Notes: generated by a model not told the origin, from the letters alone. DNA of 29,152 bases from RUG11788 sp964578175 (GCA_964578175.1 CAZOBH010000014.1:1-29152), one strand, 5' to 3'. Shown: positions 7,069-15,594, counted from the stretch's first letter. Program-made: numbers and translations.

Positions 7069-8871
7069 CTATTTATCATAATCATCAGCTAAGACACTCA
7101 TAAATGCCTCTTGAGGTAATTCTACACTACCTATTTGTTTCATCTTCTTTTTACCTTCTTTTTGTTTCTCAAGAAGTTTTCTTTTTCTAGTTACATCTCC
7201 ACCATAACATTTAGCTAAAACATCTTTTCTTAAAGCTTTAACAGTAGACCTTGATATAATTTTATTTCCTAATGCTGCTTGAATAGGTACCTCAAATAAT
7301 TGTCTTGGAATAGCATCTTTTAAATGTTCAACTACTGATTTCCCCCTATTATATGCAAAATCTTTATGTACAATTACTGATAAAGCATCAATTACTTCTC
7401 CATTTAATAAAATATCCATCTTAACTAAATTACTAGGTAAATATCCAATTAATTCATAGTCAAATGATGCAAATCCCTTAGTATAACTTTTTAATTTATC
7501 AAAGAAATCATATACTACTTCAGATAAAGGTATTTTATATTGAATATCTACTCTTTTCTCATCTATATAATCCATCTTAACATATATTCCTCTTTTATCT
7601 TGACATAGTTCCATAATAGATCCTATATACTCACTTGGTGTAAATATATTAGTAAGAATATATGGTTCTCTAATTTCTTTTATCTTCGTTTGTTCAGGCA
7701 TTTTACTAGGAGCATCAATTTCTATTAATTCACCACTAGTTAATAATACTTCATATATAACACTAGGTGCAGTAGTAATTATTTCTATATTAAATTCACG
7801 AGTAATTCTTTCTTTAACTACATCCATATGAAGTAATCCTAAAAATCCACATCTAAATCCAAATCCTAAAGCTGTAGATGTTTCAGGAGAATACTCAAGT
7901 GATGCATCATTTAATTTTAATTTAGATAAAGCATCTCTTAAATCTTCAAATTTATTAGTTTCAATTGGAAACATACCACAAAATACCATGGACTTCATTG
8001 GTTTATAACCTGGTAATTTAGAAATTGCTTTATCTTTAGCATTTGTAATTGTATCTCCAACATTTATATCACTAATATCTTTAATAGCACCAGATATAAA
8101 TCCTACTTCTCCTACTTTTAATTCATTTAACTTTTCTTCTTTAGGAGTATGTCTAGTTATTTCTACAACATCATATGTCTTATTATTAGACATAAGTTCA
8201 ATAGTATCCCCAACTTTTAAAGTACCATTAACACATCTAACTGATATTACTACTCCCCTATAACTATCAAAAATACTATCAAAAACTAACATTTGTAATT
8301 TATCTTTTTCATTTCCTTTTGGACAAGGAATAGTTTCTATTATTCTATCTAAAAGTTCTTTAACTCCATATCCTGTTTTAGCGCTAGTAAGCATTATTTC
8401 ATCTTCACTAAAACCAAGTGAATTAACTATTTCTTTTTTAACTTTTTCTACGTCTGCATTTGGTAAATCTATCTTATTAATAACTGGTATTATTTTTAAA
8501 TCATTTTCCATAGCAAGATATAAATTAGCAAGTGTTTGAGCTTCAATTCCTTGAGTTGCGTCAACTAAAAGTAATGCTCCTTCACATGCCGCTAAGCTTC
8601 TACTAACTTCATAAGAAAAATCTACATGACCTGGAGTATCTATTAAATTAAGATTATAATCTTCTCCTTTATAATTATAATGAAGAGATGCTGTATTTAA
8701 TTTAATAGTTATTCCTCTTTCTCTTTCTATATCCATACTATCAAGTAATTGATCTTTAGCTTCTCTTTGACTAACAGCTCCAGTTACTTCTAGTATTCTA
8801 TCCGCAAGAGTACTCTTACCATGATCAATATGAGCTATAATTGAAAAATTTCTTATATGCGATTTATCCAT
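7069..8871 (-). CDS. lepA: Elongation factor 4 (LepA)
   Basis: 600 residues. Ribosomal GTPase that helps initiation or back-translocation under stress. G1 AHIDHGKST (13-21), RERGITIKL (G2), DTPGHVDF (G3), NKIDLP (G4) and TSAKTG (G5) are visible, followed by the LepA-specific C-terminal domain (CYGGDVTRKRKLLEKQKEGK, KKMKQIGSVELPQEAF), which separates it from EF-G and TypA. The GTG at 8880 is part of the ribosome binding site AGGTGAT; the true start is the ATG five bases beyond it, MDKSHIRNFS. It heads a leftward run lepA-HTH-hemW-HD-thyA-folA-tmk with gaps below 15 bases, driven by an extended -10 promoter just upstream. The lepA-hemW neighbourhood is conserved in Bacillota. Confidence 0.97.
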   Translation of the reverse strand: MDKSHIRNFSIIAHIDHGKSTLADRILEVTGAVSQREAKDQLLDSMDIERERGITIKLNTASLHYNYKGEDYNLNLIDTPGHVDFSYEVSRSLAACEGALLLVDATQGIEAQTLANLYLAMENDLKIIPVINKIDLPNADVEKVKKEIVNSLGFSEDEIMLTSAKTGYGVKELLDRIIETIPCPKGNEKDKLQMLVFDSIFDSYRGVVISVRCVNGTLKVGDTIELMSNNKTYDVVEITRHTPKEEKLNELKVGEVGFISGAIKDISDINVGDTITNAKDKAISKLPGYKPMKSMVFCGMFPIETNKFEDLRDALSKLKLNDASLEYSPETSTALGFGFRCGFLGLLHMDVVKERITREFNIEIITTAPSVIYEVLLTSGELIEIDAPSKMPEQTKIKEIREPYILTNIFTPSEYIGSIMELCQDKRGIYVKMDYIDEKRVDIQYKIPLSEVVYDFFDKLKSYTKGFASFDYELIGYLPSNLVKMDILLNGEVIDALSVIVHKDFAYNRGKSVVEHLKDAIPRQLFEVPIQAALGNKIISRSTVKALRKDVLAKCYGGDVTRKRKLLEKQKEGKKKMKQIGSVELPQEAFMSVLADDYDK

Positions 8872-8888
8872 ATTTATCACCTGTAGAT

Positions 8889-8897
8889 ATTATAACA
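8889..8897 (-). promoter_or_regulatory. Extended -10 promoter for the lepA operon
   Basis: On the minus strand TGTTATAAT (TGn extension plus a perfect -10) lies about 18 bases before the lepA ATG. No good -35 is seen at 16-18 bases; upstream is the T-tract of the preceding terminator. The leader would be only about 10 bases, nearly just the ribosome binding site. Confidence 0.55.
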
Positions 8898-8917
8898 ATT
8901 TTTTAGAATAAAAAAAA

Positions 8918-8933
8918 CAAGATTATTATCTTG
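8918..8933 (-). terminator. Intrinsic terminator of the YfiH-like gene
   Basis: Minus strand CAAGAT / ATCTTG with a 4-base loop, followed by T8. The stop codon (8926-8928) lies at the end of the 5' arm and in the loop, so the 5' arm is coding sequence. Confidence 0.7.
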
Positions 8934-9621
8934 CTTTAAAATCAAGTGATTTAGTTTTAGCTCTAGTAATATTTTTATCACTCATTATAAATCCACCTGA
9001 AAAGTTACATCCTTCTCCGTGGAAGAAATATTTACTATGTAATGGATCAAACTCACTTGCTTTAATTATACTAACTCCTCTTTCTTCAAATTGATCTATA
9101 TAATGTTCAGGATATATTGCTGAAGGTCCTATTAAACCAACTATTTCTTCTGTTGATGAATTAAATCTATCATGAAGTATATCTACTAATAAACCAGGTA
9201 CATCATCTATATTAGAATCATTAGTAATTGCTTTTGCAATAAGTATTTTATATTCTTTATCATATGCCATTATAATAGGTAAATCTTCAGTATAAGAGCC
9301 AATTATAACATCAGGAGTTTCTGAAGTAACAATAAGTATATCAGCAGGAATTTGTACCATTCCTTTTTCTTTTTCTAATAAATAATCAGGAGTTATATTA
9401 AATACTGTATTTTCTTTACTAGTATCAGTATTAAACATATTCGTACCATGTACTCCATATCTAATTGCAAAGTTCATTCTATTAGCCATTACTTGTCCAT
9501 TGATTACATGAGTATCAATTCCAGGTTTAAAATACATAGGATTATTACTCATATTACCAAATAATTTACCAGATTCAACTAATTGTAAATCACCATATCT
9601 AAAATTAATAATTCTTTCCAT
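8926..9621 (-). CDS. Degenerate YfiH/laccase-domain (PF02578-like) protein, probable pseudoenzyme
   Basis: 231 residues. The overall series of landmarks follows the YfiH / multicopper-polyphenol-oxidoreductase-domain family (purine nucleoside phosphorylase/adenosine deaminase of the FAMIN type): an early NR pair (MANRMNF), a VHG (YGVHGTN), ADILIVT where the family has ADALVT, YTEDLP where it has TADCxP, and GLIGPSAIYPEHY where it has AAIGPCIGPxxYEV. However, the catalytic Cys of TADC and the His of HAGW are missing (KAITND lies where HAGW should be), so the zinc site looks destroyed. Function would then be non-catalytic or changed. Monocistronic: own promoter upstream and own terminator. The start ATG at 9621 has AGGAGGG upstream. 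Assignment is from motif spacing only. Confidence 0.55.
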   Translation of the reverse strand: MERIINFRYGDLQLVESGKLFGNMSNNPMYFKPGIDTHVINGQVMANRMNFAIRYGVHGTNMFNTDTSKENTVFNITPDYLLEKEKGMVQIPADILIVTSETPDVIIGSYTEDLPIIMAYDKEYKILIAKAITNDSNIDDVPGLLVDILHDRFNSSTEEIVGLIGPSAIYPEHYIDQFEERGVSIIKASEFDPLHSKYFFHGEGCNFSGGFIMSDKNITRAKTKSLDFKAR

Positions 9622-9648
9622 AAAACCCTCCTTTTTTTAACTTTGATA

Positions 9649-9677
9649 ATTATAACACAAAAAGGAAAATAAAACAA
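9649..9677 (-). promoter_or_regulatory. Promoter of the YfiH-like gene
   Basis: Minus strand TTGTTT (9672-9677), a 17-base spacer, and TATAAT (9649-9654) with a TGT extension directly upstream of the -10. It lies immediately after the murE terminator and about 28 bases before the ATG at 9621. Confidence 0.7.
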
Positions 9678-9681
9678 ACAA

Positions 9682-9700
9682 AAAAGGCATTAAGCCTTTT
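9682..9700 (-). terminator. Intrinsic terminator of murE
   Basis: Minus strand AAAAGGC (9700-9694) pairs with GCCTTTT (9688-9682) around a 5-base loop, followed by more T. The murE stop codon (9690-9692) is in the loop and the 5' arm encodes the last residues. Confidence 0.8.
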
Positions 9701-11129
9701 CTCTTTCAATTCTTTCTTGTAAATATTTTAATGCTTCTTCTTCATCATTAAAGTATATAGTACCATCTTTTAACTTCTCATATGTTTCATTTCCTTTTCC
9801 AAGAATAAGAACCATATCATTATCTTCTGCCATATCAATAGCTTTCTTTATAGCAAGTGATCTATCTATTTCTATTTCATATTTAGATTTATCTTCTATA
9901 TCTCTTACTATATCTTCACAAATCTTAACTGGATCTTCGCTTCTAGGATCTTCATAACAGAAAATCGCATAACTTGCATTGTCACAAACTGTTTTACCTA
10001 CCACGGGCCTCTTATAAGGATCTCTTTCTCCAGCTTGTCCAATAACTACTATACTTCTATTTATATCTAGAGTATGTACAAATTTAAGTAAATTAGCTAT
10101 TCCATTAGGAGTATGAGCATAATCTACCATAACAGTAAACTTTTGACCTAAATCAGGTAATAGATCTAGTCTTCCAGAAATATCGATATTAGCAATTCTA
10201 GGTATTACTTCTTCTATATCAAAACCAAGTGCAAGAACTGTAAGAAGTGCTGCAGCAAGATTATATACATTAAAATCTCCTAGTAATGGACTAGTTATAT
10301 TATATTCTTTATCTTTATATACATATGTAATGTTTGTCTTACTAGGACTAACTTTAAAATCTTTAATCCATAAATCATTTTCTTTATCTTTTCCATATGT
10401 ATATACTGTACCATGAGTATTTTCTAATACCTTTTGATACCATTTATCATCTTTATTAAGTATTGAATATCCATTCTCTTCTATTCTTTTAAATTGCATA
10501 CATTTACATTCTAAGTAATTTTCAAATGTCTTATGTATATTTAAATGTTCAGAAGTAATATTAGTTATAGCACCAGCTTTAAATGTTAAATTATCTAATC
10601 TATGACGAAAATATGCTTCACTTGATGTTTCCATTGCAACATATTTGCACCCTGCATCAACGAATTCATCAAAATACATATATAATTTATCAGTATCTGG
10701 TGTAGTATTTCCTGTATCTCTAGTAAACTTATTACATCTTCTTCCATTAGTTCCAATATATCCACATAAGTTACTTCCAATTAAAGTTTGAATAATAGTT
10801 GCAGTACTAGTTTTACCATCAGTACCACCTACAGAAATCAATGTTAATTTTTCATCTGGATTGTCATAAAACTTTCTACATACTAAAGGTAATTCTTTAT
10901 TAGTATCATCAACTTTTATTAAAGGAATACTTTTCTCACCAACATCTTTACTAATAATAGCTGCTACTGCTCCATGAGCTATCGCATCATCTATAAAATC
11001 ATGTCTATCAGTTGTAACACCCATAGTACATACAAATAGATCTCCTGGCTCACATTCTTTAGAATTAATCTTAATTCCCGTTATTTCTACATCGTATTCA
11101 CAATTATATAATTCATTTAATTTTTTCAT
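9690..11129 (-). CDS. murE: UDP-N-acetylmuramoyl-tripeptide synthetase (MurE)
   Basis: 479 residues. Adds the third stem-peptide residue to UDP-MurNAc-L-Ala-D-Glu in the cytosol. Mur-ligase landmarks: GGTDGKTST P-loop (101-109; Asp replaces the common Asn of GTNGK), TTPD (142-145), METSSEA (167-172), ITSEHLNIH (191-199), the lysine of ECKCMQF (K209) in the position usually carbamylated, DYAHTPN (336-342) and GERDPYKRPVVGK (367-379). The substrate motif at 393-396 is EDPR followed by SEDP: an Arg here, as in DNPR enzymes, points to meso-diaminopimelate rather than lysine, though the first residue is Glu. GGTGAT lies a few bases before the ATG. TATAAT at 11145-11150 (minus strand) might be its own -10; no -35 is evident. 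It follows the PHP gene by 32 bases. Confidence 0.93.
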   Translation of the reverse strand: MKKLNELYNCEYDVEITGIKINSKECEPGDLFVCTMGVTTDRHDFIDDAIAHGAVAAIISKDVGEKSIPLIKVDDTNKELPLVCRKFYDNPDEKLTLISVGGTDGKTSTATIIQTLIGSNLCGYIGTNGRRCNKFTRDTGNTTPDTDKLYMYFDEFVDAGCKYVAMETSSEAYFRHRLDNLTFKAGAITNITSEHLNIHKTFENYLECKCMQFKRIEENGYSILNKDDKWYQKVLENTHGTVYTYGKDKENDLWIKDFKVSPSKTNITYVYKDKEYNITSPLLGDFNVYNLAAALLTVLALGFDIEEVIPRIANIDISGRLDLLPDLGQKFTVMVDYAHTPNGIANLLKFVHTLDINRSIVVIGQAGERDPYKRPVVGKTVCDNASYAIFCYEDPRSEDPVKICEDIVRDIEDKSKYEIEIDRSLAIKKAIDMAEDNDMVLILGKGNETYEKLKDGTIYFNDEEEALKYLQERIEREKA

Positions 11130-11161
11130 AATATCACCACTTTCATTATATAATAAAAATT

Positions 11162-12214
11162 TTAAATCTCATAATATTTATTTAATTTCTCTATTAAATT
11201 ATTATCTCTATTATTATTTATAAATTCTATTAGTTCATCTCTTAACTTTCTAGTTTCTTTATCACTTTGACTAGTACTAAATCCATGTTTATTAGCATGT
11301 TCATTTTCCTTTTTTAAATGACATATCAATTTATCTATATCATTATAGTATTTAATAAGTCTTGTCTCTATTTTATCTATATTATTTTTAGTATTTATAT
11401 ATGCATCATTAATTTTTTTATTATTAGTTCTATAAATTACTGGATCGTAATCATCTAATATATTTAAATTATTAATATCAATAAATTTAGATATTCTTTC
11501 TATTTTTGTATCTCTTATTTCTATCTCTTTAGTTGAATGAGCATCTATTCCAATTACTACTGTATTATTACTTTCTTTAACTTTATTCCAAAAATCTTTA
11601 TTAGGATAACTAAGTTCTTCTTTAGTATAATCATCACCTAAATTTAATTCTAAAGGAATATTATATTCTTTTGTTTTATTTATAAGCATATCTGTAGCAA
11701 TTGATGCATATTTATTATATTCTTGTTCTTCTATAGAATTTAAGTTTTTGGGTTTAAATTTATAAAATATATCAGGATGTGCAATATAATCAAATAAACC
11801 ACTATCTATAGCTTTACATACAACTTTTGCGTATTCTACAGGATAATCTAATCTATCTCTTATTCTTTCAAAAAAAACAAAATGTTGACCAAGTATTAGA
11901 TAATCTACTTGTTCTCTTAAATATACTAAAAAAGGTTCTATTACATAATCATATTCTACTTCAAATCCAGAATATATTGTTAAATCATTTTTATATTTTT
12001 CTTTTAAAGAATTAATAGATTCTATATAATCATTTACTAAATTATGATTCATTCTAATAGATGGATCAGTATACATTAATGGATAAACTGGTACATGATC
12101 GCTAATTCCATATTTTTTATAATTATATTCTATGGCTTTTACTATGTAGTTTTCATCACTTGAGTTATCTGTATGTCCGCATCTAAAAGTATGGGAATGA
12201 TAGTTGTATTTCAT
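11162..12214 (-). CDS. PHP-domain phosphoesterase (histidinol-phosphatase HisK-like) with C-terminal helical extension
   Basis: 350 residues. The PHP domain covers about residues 1-245: HSHTFRCGH (metal ligands H6, H8, H14 region), GISDHVP, GFEVEYDY, LGQHFVF, IAHPDIF and GIDAHST, which are the ordered metal-binding signatures of the HisK-type trinuclear PHP phosphatases. No other histidine genes are present, so the substrate may be another phosphate ester. The last 100 residues are charged, helix-rich and not part of the usual PHP fold (family members are commonly 260-280 residues); a coiled coil is likely. AGGTGAT lies 3 bases before the ATG at 12214. Divergent from the arginase-family gene; the intervening 98 bases hold no minus-strand promoter I can call with confidence. 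Confidence 0.8.
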   Translation of the reverse strand: MKYNYHSHTFRCGHTDNSSDENYIVKAIEYNYKKYGISDHVPVYPLMYTDPSIRMNHNLVNDYIESINSLKEKYKNDLTIYSGFEVEYDYVIEPFLVYLREQVDYLILGQHFVFFERIRDRLDYPVEYAKVVCKAIDSGLFDYIAHPDIFYKFKPKNLNSIEEQEYNKYASIATDMLINKTKEYNIPLELNLGDDYTKEELSYPNKDFWNKVKESNNTVVIGIDAHSTKEIEIRDTKIERISKFIDINNLNILDDYDPVIYRTNNKKINDAYINTKNNIDKIETRLIKYYNDIDKLICHLKKENEHANKHGFSTSQSDKETRKLRDELIEFINNNRDNNLIEKLNKYYEI

Positions 12215-12267
12215 ATAATCACCTATTTATAATGTATAACGATTAACAAATATTAACAAGAGATTGG

Positions 12268-12295
12268 TTGAAATAAATATTAAAAGTAGTAAAAT
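12268..12295 (+). promoter_or_regulatory. Promoter of the arginase-family gene
   Basis: TTGAAA (12268-12273), a 16-base spacer and TAAAAT (12290-12295), followed closely by the GGAGG at 12302-12306 and the ATG at 12313, so the leader would be only about 10 bases. Upstream at about 12243-12259 are two copies of TTAACAA/TTAACAAG, which could be a binding site, but this is weak. Confidence 0.7.
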
Positions 12296-12312
12296 GATAA
12301 TGGAGGTTTTTT

Positions 12313-13173
12313 ATGAAAATAGCAATCATTGAAGCAAATCAAGATTTAGGTGTTAAAGTAGATGGAACTAACTTTGGTCCACACGTACTTTCAGAACACT
12401 TTAAAGATAAATACCCTATATATAAGGTAGATAAACCTAATGTAGAAAAAGAAAGAGATAGAAAGAATAGAAAGAAAAACTTAGCTGGAGTTAATAAATT
12501 TAATGAAGAATTATATAACAAAGTTAAAGAAATAAAAGAAAATGATATGTTTCCGATAACTCTAGGTGGAGATCACACTATAGCTATTGCTTCTGCTTTA
12601 GCGTCAATTAAAAAAGAAGAAAGCCTAGGTATCATATGGATTGATGCTCATGGAGACTATAACACATTTGAAACTACTATAACTGGTAATTTACATGGAT
12701 TACCACTAGCTGCTAATAATGGTAGATGTCCTCTTCTTACAGAGTTTCATGATGGTAATTATTATAAACATGTAAATACTGTTATCGTAGGTGGTCGAGA
12801 TATAGATGATTGGGAACTACCAGTATTAAAAGAAGATAATATCAAAATCTTCTCTACTGATGATGTTCATAGACTTGGGGCAAAAAAAGTTATGGAAGAA
12901 GCTTTTAAAATAGCAAGTAATGGAACAAATGGAGTTCATATAAGCTATGATATAGATGTAATAGATCCAATCCTTGCACCTGGAGTTAGTGTTCCAGCTA
13001 CATCAGGAATATCATTAAATGAAGCTTATTCAATAGCTGATGAATTAATAAATCATAAAGTTTTAATTAAATCATTAGATTTAGTTGAATTTAATCCAAC
13101 TCTTGATATAGATAATAAAACAGAAGATATCGCAGTTGAATTATTAAATAAATTAACAAAAATAAAAGAGTAA
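12313..13173 (+). CDS. Arginase/ureohydrolase family protein
   Basis: 286 residues. Ureohydrolases split a guanidino or formimino group with a binuclear Mn centre. All metal ligands are visible: H88 in GGDHT (85-89), D111, H113 and D115 in DAHGD, and D213/D215 in SYDIDVIDP. GNLHGLPLA is the arginase-type loop (GNxHGxPxA), favouring arginase (L-arginine to ornithine and urea) over agmatinase. However, PGVSVPATSGIS replaces the usual PGxGTPxxGG, so the substrate is not certain; formimidoylglutamase is an alternative, and an N-formylglutamate-amidohydrolase-like gene lies at 27655. GGAGG is 6 bases before the ATG. Single-gene transcript with its own promoter, one of only two plus-strand genes here, ending in a terminator shared with convergent recO. 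Confidence 0.85.
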   Translation: MKIAIIEANQDLGVKVDGTNFGPHVLSEHFKDKYPIYKVDKPNVEKERDRKNRKKNLAGVNKFNEELYNKVKEIKENDMFPITLGGDHTIAIASALASIKKEESLGIIWIDAHGDYNTFETTITGNLHGLPLAANNGRCPLLTEFHDGNYYKHVNTVIVGGRDIDDWELPVLKEDNIKIFSTDDVHRLGAKKVMEEAFKIASNGTNGVHISYDIDVIDPILAPGVSVPATSGISLNEAYSIADELINHKVLIKSLDLVEFNPTLDIDNKTEDIAVELLNKLTKIKE

Positions 13174-13186
13174 TATCTACTCTTTT
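13164..13186. terminator. Bidirectional terminator shared by the arginase-family gene and recO
   Basis: AAAAGAGTA (13164-13172) pairs with TACTCTTTT (13178-13186) around a 5-base loop, with A-rich left and T-rich right flanks. Both stop codons (13171-13173 on plus, 13177-13179 on minus) lie within the hairpin; the two coding regions are separated by just 3 bases. Confidence 0.85.
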
Positions 13187-13923
13187 TTATTTGAATCAAA
13201 TTGTTCTAAGAATTTTTTGCTTTTTAAATATAAACCTGAATACTTATCATAATAATCATCTAAAAATGCTGTTATTTCTTTAACTGTTTGATTAGCTAAA
13301 TCAAGTTTACTTATTCTATCTATATCTACATAATAAAACATTCTAAGTACTTTAATACTTTTAGATGAAACTACTAATTCATTAGTATAACAATTTCTAC
13401 AAACATAACCACCAGCGTCACAACTAAAAGTAACTATATCTTCAGTACTACCACATAAATTACACGAATCAAGATTAACTCCTATTCCTAAATAATCCAA
13501 ATATTTTAATTCTAAAATATCCGTAATAATTAAAGGATCTAATCCTTCTTCTATTTTATTTAAGGAACTAATAAGTAAATCATATATTTCACTATCATTA
13601 TTTTGTTTATATGTTTGTGTAGCTAATTCAACTATATATGTAGCGAAACCTATTTTAGTAATATCAGTTAATATATTTTTAAAAAATACTTTAGTATCAC
13701 AACTTATAAGTGTTGATAATCCATCTTCTTTATAATATAAATTAAAATCTCCATAAGTTAAATTATTACTAATAGTTCTTAACTTACTTTTAACTTTTCT
13801 ACATCCTTTAGATATAACACCAATAATACCTAATTCTTTAGTAAATATATTAAGTATTTTACTAGATTCACTATAATTAGTTGAACTAATAACTATTCCT
13901 TCTATTTTCTTAATCTCAGTCAT
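13177..13923 (-). CDS. recO: DNA repair protein RecO
   Basis: 248 residues, typical length. RecO anneals SSB-coated strands and with RecF/RecR loads RecA at gaps. Seen: an N-terminal OB-fold region (IEGIVISSTNYSESSKILNI, where family members have the same start), GVISKGCRKVKSK, and a C-terminal zinc site CNLCGS ... GYVCRNC (CxxC / CxxC). The ATG at 13923 is preceded by AGGTGAT with a 4-5 base gap. It lies downstream of era as in many Bacillota, but a membrane-anchored unknown gene with its own promoter and terminator intervenes, so recO is probably transcribed on its own. No clear -35/-10 was found in the very A/T-rich 13924-13987. Confidence 0.92.
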   Translation of the reverse strand: MTEIKKIEGIVISSTNYSESSKILNIFTKELGIIGVISKGCRKVKSKLRTISNNLTYGDFNLYYKEDGLSTLISCDTKVFFKNILTDITKIGFATYIVELATQTYKQNNDSEIYDLLISSLNKIEEGLDPLIITDILELKYLDYLGIGVNLDSCNLCGSTEDIVTFSCDAGGYVCRNCYTNELVVSSKSIKVLRMFYYVDIDRISKLDLANQTVKEITAFLDDYYDKYSGLYLKSKKFLEQFDSNKKE

Positions 13924-13987
13924 TATATCACCTAATATATATTATTATTTTTTTTATTATTTTCCTCTTTAATTATATAAATATTAA

Positions 13988-14013
13988 AAAAAGAAAGCAA
14001 TTGCTTTCTTTTT
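13988..14013 (-). terminator. Intrinsic terminator of the 211-residue anchored protein gene
   Basis: A near-perfect palindrome with 11-13 base arms: AAAAAGAAAGC/GCTTTCTTTTT around AATT, with a T tract on the minus strand. The stop codon (14012-14014) overlaps the first bases of the 5' arm. Confidence 0.85.
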
Positions 14014-14647
14014 ATGAATTTAAGTTAATAATAGTCCCTTCTTCTGCAGAACAAGCTTTAGTACTTACTGAACTTAAAACAACATTTTGTTCTATTCCAT
14101 CAACTTTTTGTTTTACAATACTGTCTAAGTTTAAACCTGCTTTATTAGACTCTATTTGTTCTCCATTTGATTTAATTTGATCAGATTTTATAAGTTTCAT
14201 TCCATAACCTGCACTATCTATAAATGTGAAATAATAATCGAATGAATACATATCAGCATTATAATGAACTGCTACATATGCAGCTTCCCAATCACCTAAA
14301 GGATTTCCTCCACCTTCAGTTAGATCAATACATGAAATAGGTATATAATACATCTTGCTACTATCAGTTAAAGGTCCATATTCATTATTATTTACATTAG
14401 TTGTAGCTGCTATTATATAACTTTCAATTGAATACATATAAGTACTAATTTCAGTTTGCCCTAGTACTTTAGGTGTACTAGTATCATTTTTAACTTCTTC
14501 TTTAGTTTCTTCTTTAATACATTTATCTTCTTCTTTTAAATAGTTTTTATCTATAAATATTCCAATACCTACTCCAATTATTAAAATTAAAATATAAAGA
14601 ATAATTTTTACAAAAACATTACCTTTCTTTTGTTCATTATATATCAT
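14012..14647 (-). CDS. Membrane-anchored extracellular protein of unknown function
   Basis: 211 residues. A short basic cytoplasmic N-terminus (NEQKKGNVFVK), one hydrophobic helix at about residues 14-31 (IILYILILIIGVGIGIFI), then a charged linker of E/K and a polar domain from about residue 60 to the end. No cysteine lipobox. The outer domain has a repeated aromatic pattern (YMYSIESYIIAA, YYIPISCID, YVAVHYNADMYSFDYYFTF) and two cysteines that could pair (in SCIDL and KACSAEEG). I do not recognise the family. It sits between era and recO with its own extended -10 promoter and terminator. The start has GGGAGTG upstream. Confidence 0.65.
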   Translation of the reverse strand: MIYNEQKKGNVFVKIILYILILIIGVGIGIFIDKNYLKEEDKCIKEETKEEVKNDTSTPKVLGQTEISTYMYSIESYIIAATTNVNNNEYGPLTDSSKMYYIPISCIDLTEGGGNPLGDWEAAYVAVHYNADMYSFDYYFTFIDSAGYGMKLIKSDQIKSNGEQIESNKAGLNLDSIVKQKVDGIEQNVVLSSVSTKACSAEEGTIINLNS

Positions 14648-14670
14648 ATTAACACTCCCATCTATTTTAA

Positions 14671-14679
14671 ATTATATCA
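14671..14679 (-). promoter_or_regulatory. Extended -10 promoter of the 211-residue anchored protein gene
   Basis: Minus strand TGATATAAT, a TGn extension with perfect -10, about 23 bases before the ATG at 14647. No convincing -35. It is directly downstream of the era terminator. Confidence 0.55.
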
Positions 14680-14685
14680 TAAAAA

Positions 14686-14703
14686 AAGAGTTTTAATACT
14701 CTT
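14686..14703 (-). terminator. Intrinsic terminator of the era operon
   Basis: Minus strand AAGAGT / ACTCTT with a 6-base loop followed by T7. The era stop codon (14702-14704) overlaps the start of the 5' arm. The stem is short, so efficiency is uncertain. Confidence 0.65.
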
Positions 14704-15586
14704 ATTTTAATTCATCTGTCAATCCAAATTCTATTAAATACTTTTCCCTATCTCTCCAATTTTCAATTGTTTTTACGTAAGTTTCTAGATATACTTTCTT
14801 ACCTAAAAACTCTTCTATATCCTTACGGGACTCTATTCCTATTCTTTTTATTAAAGAACCTCTTTTACCAATAATAATCTTTTTTAAATTATCTCTATCA
14901 ACGATAATAGCAACTTTAATATTAATAGAACTACCTTTGTCGTAATAATCCTCTACATAACAATTTACAGTATGTGGTACTTCTTCATGAGTTAAATGAA
15001 GAATCTTTTCTCTTACGAATTCACCAATTAAGAAATTACGACTTACATTGGTAATAACTGAATCATCATAATACTTAATATCATCTTTTAAATATTTTTT
15101 GATAGTATTTATTAAATCTTCTACATTAATTCCTTTTAAAGCAGAAATAGGTATTATCTCTTTAAAATCATATTCTTTTGAAAGATCATTAATCATAGGT
15201 AATAATTTATCTTTTTCAACTCTATCTACTTTATTTAATAATAAAAAAGTATCTTTTTTTGCTTCTTTAATCTTTTCTAAGATAAATTGATCTCCTTTAC
15301 CAAATCCTTTTTCTGCATCTATTAAAAATAATATTAAATCAGAATCAATTGTAATATAGGCTTTTTGATTAAGATAATTCCCTAATTTATTTTGTGGTTT
15401 ATGTATTCCAGGAGTATCTATAAAAATAATTTGTGAATCAGAATCATTATATATTCCTTCTATAATATTTCTAGTAGTACCTGATACATCACTAGTAATA
15501 GCTATTTTTCTTTCAAGTAAACTATTTAAAAGTGTACTCTTACCTACATTAGGTCTACCTACAATACTTACAAATCCACTTTTCAT
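14702..15586 (-). CDS. era: GTPase Era
   Basis: 294 residues. Binds the 3' end of 16S rRNA and monitors 30S maturation. G1 GRPNVGKS (10-17), SGTTRN (G2, around 35-40), DTPG (57-60), NKVD (118-121) and SALKG (G5) are followed by the KH domain with IIGKRGSLIKRIG. The C-terminus has the typical KVYLETYVKTIENWR. ATG at 15586 is preceded by AGGAGGG. It is the last gene of the leftward run rpsU/yqeY ... ybeY-dgkA-cdd-era, the order known from Bacillus-like genomes. Only 8 bases separate it from the cytidine-deaminase paralogue. Confidence 0.97.
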   Translation of the reverse strand: MKSGFVSIVGRPNVGKSTLLNSLLERKIAITSDVSGTTRNIIEGIYNDSDSQIIFIDTPGIHKPQNKLGNYLNQKAYITIDSDLILFLIDAEKGFGKGDQFILEKIKEAKKDTFLLLNKVDRVEKDKLLPMINDLSKEYDFKEIIPISALKGINVEDLINTIKKYLKDDIKYYDDSVITNVSRNFLIGEFVREKILHLTHEEVPHTVNCYVEDYYDKGSSINIKVAIIVDRDNLKKIIIGKRGSLIKRIGIESRKDIEEFLGKKVYLETYVKTIENWRDREKYLIEFGLTDELK

Positions 15587-15594
15587 AAACCCTC

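Noticed and set aside
8872..8883. AGGTGAT as an unusual ribosome binding site, seen before lepA, the PHP gene, recO and murE
   Set aside because: It is simply the 3' part of the canonical AGGAGGTGAT complementary to the 16S 3' end.
12243..12259. Direct TTAACAA repeats upstream of the arginase gene as an operator
   Set aside because: Only two short AT-rich copies; not distinguishable from background, mentioned with the promoter only.
15099..15290. Plus-strand open frames within era, trxB, lepA-region genes and the ATPase
   Set aside because: They lie antisense to genes with clear domain motifs, have no ribosome binding site and show low-complexity or biased translations.
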